From positions 23,495,269 through 23,559,268 of the forward strand of contig CM056566.1 in assembly GCA_029721515.1 (NCBI GenBank): a DNA stretch of 64,000 nt, in the 5' to 3' direction. The position numbers and the translations under genes were made by a program. Numbering within the stretch: the first letter of the stretch is position 1; each line of letters begins with the position of its first letter. The DNA is from Synanceia verrucosa (taxonomy: Eukaryota > Chordata > Actinopteri > Perciformes > Synanceiidae). Below the pieces are notes generated by a model. That model ran no database searches, had not been told where the DNA came from, and saw nothing but the letters and a program-made list of their open reading frames with translations. Shown here in pieces: positions 1 to 13,600 of this stretch.

Positions 1-1110
1 GAGCAGTAGGTCAAAGGTGAAGCAGGAAGCTCCTGCACTTCACGTAATAATTTAATTTAGTTATTATTTCCAAGTCAGTGGTTTCAACAGTTTAATTAAA
101 GTCCTGGTTGCTTGAGAGAAACTTAAAATGACGGTAGGCCTTAATCTTTGAATCTACAGCACAGACTTTTAAATGAATTAACGGTACAAAGACAAAGTAA
201 AATCATTTCTGTGTTAAAGTTATTATGGGGAATTTTTCACTGATATGTGGCTAAAACTCTAAAACTAGAGTTTTTTTAAATGGACTTTGGTCAGAAGCAG
301 TAGTGTTTTTATTCACATTAAAGGACCTCTTAGTGACTTTAACTGTGCTAAAAACAAAAAGACCAGATATGAACTACAGGTGTATCACTTCCAATATGAT
401 ACCGATTTTATAACCTTAAGTATTAAGTCTGATACCGATATTGATCTGATATCAGCATGAATCATACATACTTTTATTACTTATTTTGCATTAAATTATT
501 ATTAAATATTAATATTAAATTTAATATAACATCAATTTTAACCTTGAACATTAGAATATTCTACAACTTAATAAAATAACTAAAAAATAAATCAGAAGGC
601 CCTGAAAAATAACCTCAATGAATCCAATGAAAGCAAAAAAAATTTTTTTTTTTAAGTACAAAATAGCCTCTAGTATAACTTAAACATAAGAATATTCTAC
701 AGTTAAATAGTATTTAAAAAAGTCTAGAATTGACTTTAAATTGGAGATTTTAGATGCAGTCATGCAAATGGTGAACTATTCCTCCATTCAAGCAGATATT
801 CAGTTATTTATTTATCAAAATTTTATTTCATTCATTGATTAAAATCAAAACAATTCAATGTACAGAATATTCAGCATTCACAAATCTGAATGAAAATGAG
901 CAGAAAGAAAAATAATCTTATATAATCTGACCCTTTACCCCCCCCCCCCCAAAAAAAACAAAACAATGATAACACAATAAACAGCAAAATAATAACGACA
1001 GTAATAATAACAGCTGTCGGTAAAAAAAGAAAGTACTTCTATTCTATTTTATAAATAAATAAAGCGTTTTTTTGACAGATGCTGTTTGTGACAGGCATAA
1101 AAGATGGATT

Positions 1111-1145
1111 GATTGATTGATTGGTTGGTTGGTTGGTTGGTTTAC
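1111..1145. repeat. TTGA/TTGG tetranucleotide microsatellite
   Basis: GATT units followed by GGTT units. Confidence 0.9.
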
Positions 1146-3759
1146 TGATTGATTGGTTTATTTAAAGTTGGTTTTCCAGTCTTAAAAGACTGTAAAGCAG
1201 GATGAGGAGCGCTCAGGTCTGTTTGTTGGTAAAGAGCTCACAGAGTCTCTCTCTGCATGGACGAACACCTGGAAGCTGGATCCTCTCAGATCTTCCTGAA
1301 CAGAGCGCACCTCTGTTCTTGTGGAAGCCTCCGGATGCTTCCAGCTGAAGGTCACGATCAGGTGAAAGCCTGCAGCATAGTAATCTATTACTCAGGTTCA
1401 CCTTGAGGAACAAAGCTGAAGCTGTTGGACCTGCAGAGAGAGAGAGCCTGAATATATTAAATGTTCTGTGAATATGCTGAAAGTCACAGCATGGTTTAAC
1501 TCCGTTCTCTCAAAGCTTCCTCTCTGACTACTGCCGCCTCTCTCTCTTTTTAATGCACTCCTCTGTCCTCTCTCTCTCACTGCTGATAAGGTGAAATATA
1601 AAGAAGGAGCTTCTAAGACCCAGCAGATAAACTCTCCTCATGCTGCACTTTTATTAAGCGTTAGACTGCAGACGTCTGCCTGATATTAAAGTTTTATCAC
1701 CACATTCAGGGTGTGTGCGGTGCTTTTAACAGACCATCATTAACAGTCTGTTTCTTGCATCTGTGCATTGATGATTAATCCTGCAGACCTAATGGCTTCA
1801 GCTGTGATCCATATGAAAAAGGTGTTTTCTGCAAATTAAATGTATTAAGTTAAAGTTAAGGGAAGCTACTGACTGTGCTGGTCTCCAGAAATGTATTATC
1901 AAACACTCTGGAAACAGAACTCTGCCGAAACACTGCTGTGTGTTTAATTTATTCTTTGAAGGTGTTAAAAAAGTGTTTTTATCACACATCATCATATTGA
2001 GTGAAAGAGGAGAAACATTACATTTGTTTCTAGAGTAATGATGAAAACCTAATTTTCTGTCGTTCACCTTGTATTCATAATAATCAGAGCTAAAAACAAG
2101 TTTATTGTCAAGTCAGTTTGCACAAAGAAGGAATTTGACTTGGTGTCTTGGTGCATGACGTAAAAACATATAAACACAAAAATATAAACATAAAAGCACA
2201 GATAAGAACCAAAAGATGATAAAGTAACTAAGAAAACTCTGATTATGTAATAAAAACAGAGATAATATGGTAGATAAATAGAGGGTGCGAAAAAATATTG
2301 ATATAACAATATATCACAATATATTTTCTTCTGGTATAATGTCAATTTAATGTAATTTTTTCCCTAAAACAAGGTCATGATTTGGGCCACAAATCCATAA
2401 ATCCAGAGCAACTTCCGCACATTGAAATAAAAAGTAAAATCAAAAATAAATATAGTATTTTAAATTTCTCAGTGATCTATCTAGAATATCACGATATATC
2501 GCAATAATGTATTGTATCACGGCACGTATAGTGGGGTTTTCCTGCAGGCTTCAGGGTCCTGGAGCTGAATGACAGTAGAGCTGATTTTGTCTGGAGAACG
2601 AGGTCACTGTGGTGATTCAGGATTTGGCCCCAGGAGGCCCCTGATGGCTGATGGGGGTCTGAGCTGAGCATTGATTAGAGAAACATCAAAGTTATCACTG
2701 TCCGCCCTGAAGTGAAGGACAGAATGAGGACACTGTGAGTTCATATTCATGAAGCTCCATATAGACGTGTATATATACAGATATATTCATATGTACTTTA
2801 GTCTCAGTCAGTGGAAATGGAGACATTTAGTAGAGATACAGTAAGAAAGCTGTGGCCTACATCCACTCAGTATGAGCTGCTGGTTATTAATATCTCATAA
2901 TTCACAGAGCTGATGTGTCCAGCATGCACACATACTGTTATTAATAATAACTTTATTAGAGGCAGACTTGTAGATTTGTGAGTCTGTCACTGAGGTTTTA
3001 TTATAAGCAGTGAAAAAAAAACTGATTTCAGTCTGTTAAATATTCTATATTATTCACAGAAATTTAAAATGCAGCTTAAAATACAAGCTCTATATATGTA
3101 CATATATTTGTATAAAGAAATTAAAAAGAATATAAAGATTAAGAAATCCCCTACTGTTGATACAGGATGTGTTGATTAATAATATTACACAGTTAATGTG
3201 TCACAGCTGGTCGATCTTGCAGCTATGATAACATCTTGTATGCTAGCTAGCAAAACCAATATTACTCTAATTTATTTATGATTATTATAATACATTTGTA
3301 ACCAGTAAGTTTAAGTAAAAGTTAAAAAAGTAGAAGAACAATGTGGTACATCCAGAGGGTAACTTCCACAAAAGACTAAGACAGAGTTTAAGTGGATTTG
3401 AGTGTGTCCATATTTTGTATTTTTACAATGAAACAATTATTAATTTCTTTGCATAAGTTATTTTCTACAAAGCCTGTCAGTCTAGTCCACCTAAATGACA
3501 GATGAGAAAGAAGTGAACCAGAAAAATATCAGTGACTTTCAGTTCATCTTCATTGTCTGTGCTTTTTTAATCACATTTTTAAAATAAGGTAAAACTTTAT
3601 TAATCCCTCAGCAGCAAAGTTAAGGAGAAGAGATGTAAAAGAGCAGCGACAGTGGAACCAAGCTGATATAGAAATATAGAAAACAAGATAAAGTAAATCC
3701 AGTGTAACAGTGTGTCCTGAAGCTCTCAGTACAGATGGAAATATTTGAATTTTCATAAT

Positions 3760-4282
3760 TTATTGGGTGACTTCACTTGGTATGATACTGAACATGAATG
3801 AACAAAAGCAACAATAGAAAAATTCATCGACATGGATTACAAATGTCAGTATCTTGTGTGATCGTCGTGGCATAGACATGATGAACGCGGTGATTTCCAC
3901 TGGAATCGCTTCCCACTCTTCCAAGAGTGCAGTACGGAGATCAGCAACCGTCACCGGCAGTGGAATACGACGCCGTACACGGCGATCCAGATTGTCCCAA
4001 AGGTGTTCAATCGGATTCATATCCGGGGAATAAGGCGTCCAGTCCATAACCTGCACATTATGTCTGTGCATAACGTGCCTGCAGGCGTGAGATAGTGCAT
4101 CTGTGGACGCCAAAATGCCTGGCTACCCTCGCTTCGGTCATTCTGGATCTCAGCATACCAATGGCCTGCTCCCTCATGTTTGCTGCTAAGCGTGGCATGG
4201 TGACCGTCTGTGACAGCTTGCATTTTTCCTCCGGCTTTTTAAAGCCTTGACCAGTTGAGCTCAAATCACCAAAAGAACTCAC
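3760..4282 (-). pseudogene. internally deleted Tc1-like transposase remnant
   Basis: The minus strand encodes an N-terminal helix-turn-helix segment, MPRLAANMREQAIGMLRSRM then VARHFGVHRCTISRLQARYA (about 4200-4070). It is followed in another frame by a C-terminal catalytic segment, WTPYSPDMNPIEHLWDNLDR (about 4055-3850), with the Tc1 signature D-x-N-P-I-E-x-L-W. The central part, including the first two catalytic acids, is missing. The junction lies near 4061-4073. Non-functional. Confidence 0.88.
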
Positions 4283-4762
4283 TGAAAGCTTTCAAACAAT
4301 GTCCTAACGAATCACACATGCAAAAACAGGGATTGGTACCGTCTGCCACGTTAATTTATTGTTTGAGCTGAAAAATGTGGCTCCATAGTTTCAATAGAGT
4401 GGTAGTAAACAAAACATTCTTCTGTATACAAAGTAGTTGTATCCAATTTTATTTTTTTTATTTTATTTTTATTTTTTTTTTATTAACTTTGTTGCGTTTT
4501 TAATGCCTCTTATTGTATATTACACAAATCAAATTAGATATTTTGTTTAAATAATGAATATTAATGTTTTTACATCCATTTTTTTTGTTTCCGTCAGAAA
4601 AATTACTTCAGCAAGCTGAACTATAACACAAGAGGTACAGTAACTGTAAAATAAAAAATATATAGTATTCAAAAACAAAAAAGTAAAAAAATAAGCAAAA
4701 TAAATACATAAGAACTATAAAAGTCAGTCTAGTCCACCAAAACTGGTCTAACTGCAGACCTC

Positions 4763-4803
4763 TAATAATAATAATAATAATAATAATAATAGTAATAATA
4801 ATG
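4763..4803. repeat. AAT microsatellite
   Basis: Interrupted AATAATAAT run. Confidence 0.9.
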
Positions 4804-5578
4804 ATAAGTGACTGGTCTTTCGGAGCTCACTTTGATTCTCTGCTGTGACACTTGAGGATCGTCTATTTCTGTCCTCACACATCACAAAGTTCACCTTCCA
4901 GTCAGCTGACGAGCTGAAAACCAAAAACTGCGTCCAGATAAACGTCACTTCACTGCAGATGACAGGAAGCAGGTCGCCTTAAACGCAGCGTGGAAATGGC
5001 TTTTCAAAATAAGACAATGTGTGATGTTTCGCTCACTTCTTTCTATTCCTCTCCTCTTCCTTCTTACTTTATTTTACCTCTATCACACTTTAATGCTCAT
5101 TTTTCTCGCTTTTAATCCCACCGACAGTCTGTTTGACTTTAGACCGCTGATTGGACTGAACGTGCGATATTTTAAATTTAAAACACATCTGAATTCTTTA
5201 TCAGTGACTGTGCAAAAAACTAAACAAAAGATCATTTCTGTTATCTTTGTTCCACCAGTTGGTCCATTGTACTGTTTTATGTTGTGTATATATGCTGTTG
5301 CTTATTTACTCATTTATTCATTGCTTACTGATCTATTTTAAAATTAAGTTCAGCCATGTTGGATCTTATCCTGATCGCTGCTGCAGACTCTCTCCACTGC
5401 TTTATTCTACTTTTTTAAACTCTTGATCGGTTGCAGTCCGTGAGGGAAAACTTCCTTTTCCCCGTTAATCTTTATTTCGTGTTTGATTGTTTCCTGTCCT
5501 TGTCTTTAAAAAAGTGCTGATGGTTGGGTGTAGAGAGACAAAAGACTCACTATGTGATGCTTCTGCTCTTGGTTTCAG

Positions 5579-5665
5579 TCTCAGGCGCTGGACTGAGGCA
5601 GGAAGACGGAGGACGACTTCTTTCAGTTTTCTCAGCAGCAGTGGACGGGCGGAGAGAGGAGGAAG
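5579..5665 (+). other. rdx: 5' UTR part of the ATG-bearing rdx exon
   Basis: A pyrimidine-rich stretch ending TTGGTTTCAG at 5578 looks like a splice acceptor, so the ATG probably lies in the second exon and a non-coding first exon lies upstream. ATG 5666 is preceded by GGAGGAAG, a purine-rich favourable context. The first exon and promoter could not be placed. Confidence 0.45.
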
Positions 5666-5677
5666 ATGCCCAAACCG
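5666..5677 (+). CDS. rdx: rdx coding exon 1 (Met-Pro-Lys-Pro)
   Basis: Only four codons, then GTGAGT at 5678. A tiny first coding exon ending after MPK(P/T) is usual for ERM genes. It joins exon 2 in phase 0 across a 12.1-kb intron. Confidence 0.9.
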
Positions 5678-7162
5678 GTGAGTAGAGAGTTCCTGCCTCC
5701 GCTCATCTCATCACATGTACAGTCTGTGCATCATCTGTGATCATCGCCTCTTAAAGCTGGAGTCCACGGCCTCTTTTTGTGCTTGATAGATCCCATTTTA
5801 TGGCACCATTTATGGCTGACTGTTGCCATTCCTATAAAGTCTGGTCAGGTTTTCCACACCCACGAGTTTAAACCATGACAACATGATCAGTGGATGACTT
5901 TCTGATGAGTTCAGTCTGAACGAGAGGTCATAGACGAGGTTAAAAATCTGTCCTCATGGTTCAGTGTGACTATATCATATATTTTTTCTTAAATTACCGT
6001 CTAAAAAGCTTTGAAATGACAAATCAGGGTGACGTCAGTTTGAGGTTTGCTGTTACTCAAATGTTTCTTATTTGTGTTGAGTAAAAATTGAAGCCTTTTG
6101 GCCTGCGACCATCTTGTTGCTGTTGGTTTTTTTCAGATTATTTTGGGCTTCTTTACCTTTATTTTGTTAGAGATGGAGAGTTTACAGAGTATATAAGAAA
6201 TGGACAAAGCCATGGTAACGTCACCCATTGGTTGGTGCACTACGGTTTTGAAGCCTTGAGTTTGGCATTTTGTCCGTCACCATCTTGTCTTCGTTGTTTA
6301 TTTCTTTTAAATTATTTTATTTTGTTTTTTACCTTTATTTTGATAGCATAGAGTACACATCGAGTGTTTATATAGTATACAAGAAGTGGACAAAGCCACG
6401 GTGACATCACACATTGGTTAGGGCATTTTGGCCGTCGCCATCTTGGTTTTTTGCAACCAGGGGTGAAGCGACGGGGTGGAGCTAAGGATAACCAAACGCT
6501 TTTTTTCAAATTAACTTTAATGAAGTGAAAAAAGACTAAAACATGGAAAACTCTCAGACTGGATGTTGCCGTGGTAACAGCCTGCTAATCAACAGGTAGT
6601 TTATAGTCTGTTTGACTCTAAATGGGACCATAATTTACTAAATGAACATCATGATGTGTTGAAGAAGACTTGAAACTAGATACTGAGATCATAAACCTAT
6701 TTTTACTGAGGGAATAAATCAAGAGAGAAGGAGGATCATTTTCTATTAGACTGATATAGAACCAGAGGGGGAGAAGTTATCTTTTATCTGGTGGTTTCTT
6801 TCTGGTCACAGTCACTTAATTTGGTTCTTTACAACATTAAAAACAGAGTTCCTTGTAGTAAAAATGGCCTGACAGTTTAGTTAGGACGAGCTGACGACAA
6901 GTGCAGAAATCTGTCTTTGTTCTTTATTATGAAGTGCAGCATGAACCTGGTGTTTTGGAGCCATTCATACCTGCTATATCTGTTATTTTACCTCTCCCAG
7001 TCAGAGGTAACGTGTTGGGAAATCATGCAGGCATCCAGTCACACAGAAGCCCAACAGTGGAGCACTTTGTGGAAGCGTCCTGTCTGTTGGAGAGCAGCAC
7101 AAAGAGGCCTTTCTCTGCTCTATTTCTGGCCTGAAGGACAGTGGCAGCTTTCATGTTGCTCT

Positions 7163-7215
<53 letters not shown>

Positions 7216-7617
7216 CGGCCGGGTTAGCGCTGCAGCTTAAATAACGGGATTACAGTCCTCTGAAGCCATTTATTATATCACCTTTACTGTACTTTAAACC
7301 TGGAAGCAGGAAGGGAAACTCCGGCGAGTGAGACCTTTCAGGCTAAAGCAGTTTAACTATTTCTGTTTCACTTGATGATACAGTCAATACAATGATGTCA
7401 GATTGTTTTAAAATGATTTAAAATTCGTATTTTTTAATCAATGCACAGGTTACAAAGGTTATCAGTTCAGCAGGGTCGGAAAAAAGAAGATAGTGATGAC
7501 AGAAAATATCCCCTTCAACTTATTGACTTATTGACAACTTAAAGGTATAAAATGATGTAGTATTCACTTAAGGCTGTCGCAGTTGATTGCTTAATGCGAT
7601 TAATTGTGGACTAATCA

Positions 7618-7688
<71 letters not shown>

Positions 7689-10600
7689 CTGCTAAAATCA
7701 TAGCAACACCACAGTATTTGTTTATGAAAAGATTTCTCTTTTCATTTTTGTCTAAATTAATACTTTAACGATGCTCTTTGGTGGATTATTTGTTTGCTGA
7801 ATTCCAGGAGAAGCTTGGACAGATTCACAAAAGATGGTTAATCTAATCTTATCAGCATGTTTGATCATTAGTTATGACCGTGTTGATAGTTTCCTTGATT
7901 TTTTGAATGGAGTTCTGCTTCATGACCTGCCAGCACGTCTCTGGTGACACATTTCAGGCAGTTTTTTTTTCAAGTAGAGTTACTGTTGCGCAAGTTCATG
8001 TTGACACGTTAATTTTGACAGCCCTACTGTTTAGTGTTGCAGCCAGTGTTAGTGTTTAAATAACTTAAAGCTACTTCTGCTTTGTGTTGATTTCTGTGGA
8101 CAGGAGTGAGCACTAAACTCCATTTATAAAACCTGTAATTTTCCTGGTTCTGGCTCTCCTGGGCCTCCCTTCCCCCAGTGATACAGTTTTAAGACTGTTT
8201 CATAACCAGTGAAAAGTTCCTCACAGTAACTTTAAATGCAAATACATTTGTGCTTCAAACTAAACTAGGATTAGCTCAGTTAATATCTGTTTCAGTGGAC
8301 AGAAAATGTCAGATATTTTTTTTTATTGTAATACTCATATCAACTGAAAACAGACTGATGGAGGTCAGGATGTAAAGCTTGTCGTTTCAGTGTGTTTACA
8401 GTCCTGCTGGCTGCGTCCATCCGTTATCTCCATCCAGCACAGAGCCTCTGCTCCATCAATCTCAGTAATGGGGAATTAGGTCGGGTTTAGTTCCTGGAAA
8501 GACCAGGGACATGTGATGGGAAAAAGCAGTGAGAGGACAGAATGGGATGGAAATGGAGAGAGGTTGTGTTCAGTGTCTGAAGACACCGTGGTGTCATGCC
8601 AGAGACATTTCACAAGAGAAAGTTGGAACAAATGAGGTTTAAGCTCAGATTATGGAAACAAGCCTCAGGGAAGAAAAAGGCAAACAAAGAGGATTTGGGA
8701 GAGCGGTGAGTGACGGCCACTTTGTTCACATCCAGTCCAGAAAAACGACACCCAGGCCGCCCTGGAGGGGAACTCCCACTCCGGTTACATGAGGCTGCGC
8801 TCTGACATGAAGCCCAGCAGTGGGACAGTAAACACACCACTGCGTCTCCTCTGTTTGTTTTCCAAAAGAAGACGCTTAAACGTCACATGGGATTAAGAGC
8901 TAAAGCTGAGTGGCCCCTTCAGGCTCTGTTAGCTCGTAGCTAGTGAAGAACAAAAAACTGAATGGAGGTGCAGGTGAGGCGTAAACCTCAGAGACAGACA
9001 TTAAAGCCTCAGGCAAGCCATTAAAAAGTGAAATTGGTCTGGATGGTGACCCTCCTCACGGCTGTGTTTTAATAGTGTTTCAACATGGCTGCCCCCATCC
9101 TCTGGGCACAGGTTTTCATGTTAGGCTGCACAAAGGGGGTTTCTGTGTTGGAGGGTGTCATAACCAAGAGGAAATTTAACTTTTATCACCCAGATTTACT
9201 TTATTTGAGTCTTATTCAAACTGTTATCTCATAAAGTCAAAGGTCTTCTCACTCATGAATCAGCTTTTTTTCTTTGACTCGTTATTTTTTTTATTCCTCC
9301 ATCTGAACAGCAGACGGAGAAAGAGAGGTCAAAGGTCAAGGTGAGGCAGACAGAGGCACCTAAACTGGTTTCACTCATCAAAGCAGAGGTTTCAGCTTTG
9401 CTCTGGCAATCTTTTTAATATCCAAGTAGATCAATCCATCAATATTGAATTGATTTCGAAAATTTTTAAATTAATTGATTAATCGGTTTGAGGAATTTCT
9501 CAATAAAACCTAATTCTCTGACTGCAGCTTCTTAGTTTTTATTTCCTTGATTCGTTCCTCCTCCATGACAGTAATATATGAATATCTTTCTGACATTTTA
9601 AAAACCAATCAACTGATGGATCAGTCGATTTTGAATGTGATTGTTAGTTACAGCTCTTACGAGAGCGCAGTGACTTTTACTTTGAAGGCGCTCGCAGCTC
9701 TGCTCAGACATTTAATGTCATCTGATAGTGAAGAAGCGTTGACAGGATGTCAGATGCACTTTTCTACTTCCTGTCCTGTCACGTTATCATCATCACGTTG
9801 ACAAAAAATTGTTTTCAGTATTCAGTTTTGATTCTCTGATATTCAGATTTAGTGCAGAAGATGCTGCTTGTGTTACACTAATCTCAGATTGTGGTGCATT
9901 TAATCTCTTTCTGTGCTTGTTTCTCTTCACTGCTGCAGCTTTTCAGATGCAGAAATGTCGGTTTATGTGACCTCATGTGATCAGAAGTGAAGGTTAAATT
10001 AGAGTGAAAGGGGTTTTATTTGGCAGCAAACTGACTAAAAATGTGTCTGAGACGTGGAAGAAGGACAAAGAAAAGACAAAGAAGAAGAGCAAACATGGTT
10101 CGTTCAACACCAGACACCCTGGAGGGATAAATGTTGCTACGTATTGATTTCCCATAAGTCTGGGTCAGAGCACACTGGCGGCGCTGTAGATCTGTGTTTG
10201 AACTCATATTTATTTGATCAATATATCGGCTGCTTGAGGGCACAGCGACTCGTTCATGTTAATCAGGTGTGAGATGTGGTGGGACGTCATGCATTATTGA
10301 TTTATCGCTGCGTTTTGCACATGTTGCCCCTCCTCAACAAGCCTGTGAGCTGGACGCTGTAAATAATTCACCAGGACCATTTTCATTTCTGTAATGGGAA
10401 TTATCCAAAGTCACTAAATCTAATTAGAGGAAGGGTGTGAAGTTCAGCCTCCTCCCCTCATTAACCTCCACTAAATTCACTCACTGCTTTAAAGGAATGG
10501 GATGAAGCATCAGGATAAAATATTAAATTTAACCCCAAATCTGATGCAAATGAAACCACAGCTGATGAGATTTAGTCCCTCATCTGAGACCATTTTTGCT

Positions 10601-13600
10601 TTTAAATTTGATGTTCTACTGACAGTCCTGAGAGAGAGAGGAAATAAATATTCTTATTCATTCAAAAGAAAAACATTACAAAATTACAGCGTAGTTAAAA
10701 ACAAATATAAACAAAAGTAAAAAAAAAAAAACTATTAAATATTAAAAACAAAAATATAAAGGGTGTAAGAAGTAATTTTAAGATGATATTAACACCAGAG
10801 CCTGATAGAATAACAATAAAAGTTAGATACATTTTGTAAAATAAGTAAAATAAAATAATAATAATGATTATTATTGGTATTATTGTTAATAGTAGCAGTA
10901 ATAATAAATGCAGCATCTTCTGCTCAAAATCTGATCTTCTGATTATCAAAACTGAATATTTGAAATGGTTTCTATATTTATTTTCTGCAGTAGGCAGAAA
11001 ATAATAATTATAATAATAATAATTATTATTATTTCCCAAGTTCACAATGAAATAATTCTACTCTATTCTATGATATTATGAGAGTAATACTGGAAATGTT
11101 ATTGATATTTTGTCATGGTGTTACTGATGGATGACCCCCAGGGGTCCTCTGAAACCCTCTGAAGGACCCCTGGGGGTCCCTGAACCTCACCATGAGAACC
11201 AGTGTAGACACTGTTTTTGTTTGCTGTGAGCAATTTTCCTGGTTTTGAGGCTAAAATATGTGTAATATATGAACCAGAAGAGACTGGTAGCAGCAGATTG
11301 ATTCTGGTGTAACGTTCAGGTGTCCTCGTACCTTTTGACAGTTTTTTCTAATATTGGAATAAAAAAATGATAATATATTGAATCGTATCGCCTGTATGAT
11401 ACGTATCGTCATTCTTTCTCACTTCTTAGTTCAGGTAATAGTTTTAGGTTGTCGCTCTTCATCACACTTTTCCTCCTCTGATCCCTATCCATCATTTCTA
11501 TGACTCTTATTTTGAAAACACTGCTGTTAGGACACTAAAAGCATGGCTGATAAATCCTCCCATTGCTGCACATGACCTAAAGACGTTAGAGTAGAAAAAG
11601 AGGAGTGGTTGTGGAGAGAAAAAAAAGGGATGTGAAGTGGAAACAGAGGATGGTGATGAAAAGAGAATAGAAGAGCCTTTAAAGCCTCGATTAATCAGCT
11701 TAGCAAGCAGCAGCTTTTAATTATGTCTGAGTCACATGGCGAACAGGTGGGCGGCCTCCGCCTGCACACGCTAGCTGCTATTTAGCTGTCACTACTGGTC
11801 ATGATAACATGGAGCATGCTGGGAAACGGCCCGATAAAGGGGGACCTCATGAACGACGGTCACGTCTGCACACGACTTTAATCATCGCAACGTCCTGTAG
11901 CATCTATACTGACTATTTCTGTTATTTCTGTTGCTTCTAGAATAATCTGGATATAAACAGATGGAGGGTGAGGCGTAAACATAATGCAAAAAAAATAGAA
12001 ATCAGAGAAAATTGTGTGTTTTGAGGCCATGATCCAGTTAATAAATAGAAACATGATGTATTTAAGAGCTGAATGGAGGTTTTATTAGACGAGTCAGTGT
12101 CAGTAGGATGTTAGCATTAGCGTAGCATGCCTTGTCGCGGACAGCAGCAGTCAGAGAGACACTGATCCAAACATTCGTCCTGGAAACCTTCAACCTGAGC
12201 TCCTCCAACTGCAGATTCACATGCATTTATATTTTATAAATAATTCACAGCATCTGTTTCCTCCTCTTTAATTATAATCCCACTCTGCTACAGATCAGAT
12301 CAGCCTCGGTGCACCATCGTGCAAATATTTCTGCTGGTTTTAGGCAGTAGGGATCAGGATAGAAGCAGCAAACCAGAGGGTTTTCCTGCAGCGGTGGGTC
12401 AACAGCAGCAGAGGATAGACACAGTTGGAAAGCAAGGGAACGCCCACAAAACGTCACATCTGATGTGCACCGAGGGGGAAAACAAACCAGTTTTCACAAT
12501 GCTCCGGAGCTGCTGTGTGCCCTTTTGCACAACAAATAAAAAAATCAATATCTAAAGTTGTATATTTTGCCAAATCGAAGCACAGAGCCCAGGAGAAGAA
12601 CCCGGTGGCTTCAAGTGATCCGGGAGTCAGCACTTCATTACAGATATGACAAAGTTATTCCACAATAACAGTTGTTTTGTAGTTACGTAGTAATTTTACG
12701 TTTGTGCGGACTGGTGTCACACAAAACACCGCTCAGCATGTGTTTTTCACACTGACCCACATTACATGTAACACCGGTCGTCTTTTCACGGCAGTTTGAC
12801 AGGCTGTACACTCGACTATGAGAGCTCTGAGCAGAGCGCGAGTATGAATTGGCCTTTAGGCTTAAAAAACAAGGACATAGCCCACCCAGACTACCCTCGC
12901 TGTACTACCTTGAAGGTAGTTTATGAGGAAGCACAACTCCAACAGAGCCACTTGAAAAAAAGTTGTGTGCCTCCAGGGACGATAGTTCTTTACTCTGCTG
13001 TGTGTTTAAATCCCTGCGTGATAAACCGAGTCGTCATTAACGAATGTATGTATGCAGCTCATGATGGCCATTCTGCAATAAAAACCATTGTGTGGTGAAC
13101 AAATTCACTAAAACGTGCTCATTTCCTTGTCGGACATAGGAATTATGTGTGGTTTATCAGTTAACGTGATTTTTTTTGCCTCTTACCCTGCAACCCCTAA
13201 CACTCTGCTAGCACTCTGCTAACACTGTGCTAGCACCCTGCTAACACTCTGCTAACACTCTGCTAGCACTCTGCTTACACTCTGCTAGCACCCTGCTAAC
13301 ACTCTGCTAACACTCTGCTAGCATTCTGCTAACACTCTGCTAACGCCCTGCTAACACTCTGCTAACACTCTGCTAGCACCCTGCTAACACTCTGCTAACG
13401 CCCTGCTAACACTCTGCTAACGCCCTGCTAAAGCTCAATTTACATCGCATGCGTAACGGCAGCATAACTGCAGCGGAGCGACAGTGGCTAACACCCTGCT
13501 AACATTCTGCTAACTCCCTGCTAACACTCTGCTAGCACTCTGCTAACTGCTAACGCCCTGCTAACACTCGGCTAACGCCCTGCTAAAGCTCAATTTACAT

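Larger units (their letters stand above)
1..5578. other. upstream region without an identifiable gene
   Basis: AT-rich non-coding DNA. It contains degenerate dispersed repeats (around 361-470 and 2283-2345), a TTGA/TTGG microsatellite, a deleted Tc1-like element and an ATT microsatellite. The rdx promoter and first exon may lie here but no convincing donor or CpG-rich core was found. Short ORFs show no recognisable domains. Confidence 0.5.

Noticed and set aside
12796..13098. 100-codon plus-strand ORF after the THAP relic
   Set aside because: Does not continue the THAP frame and shows no domain; possibly part of the same dead element but unsupported.
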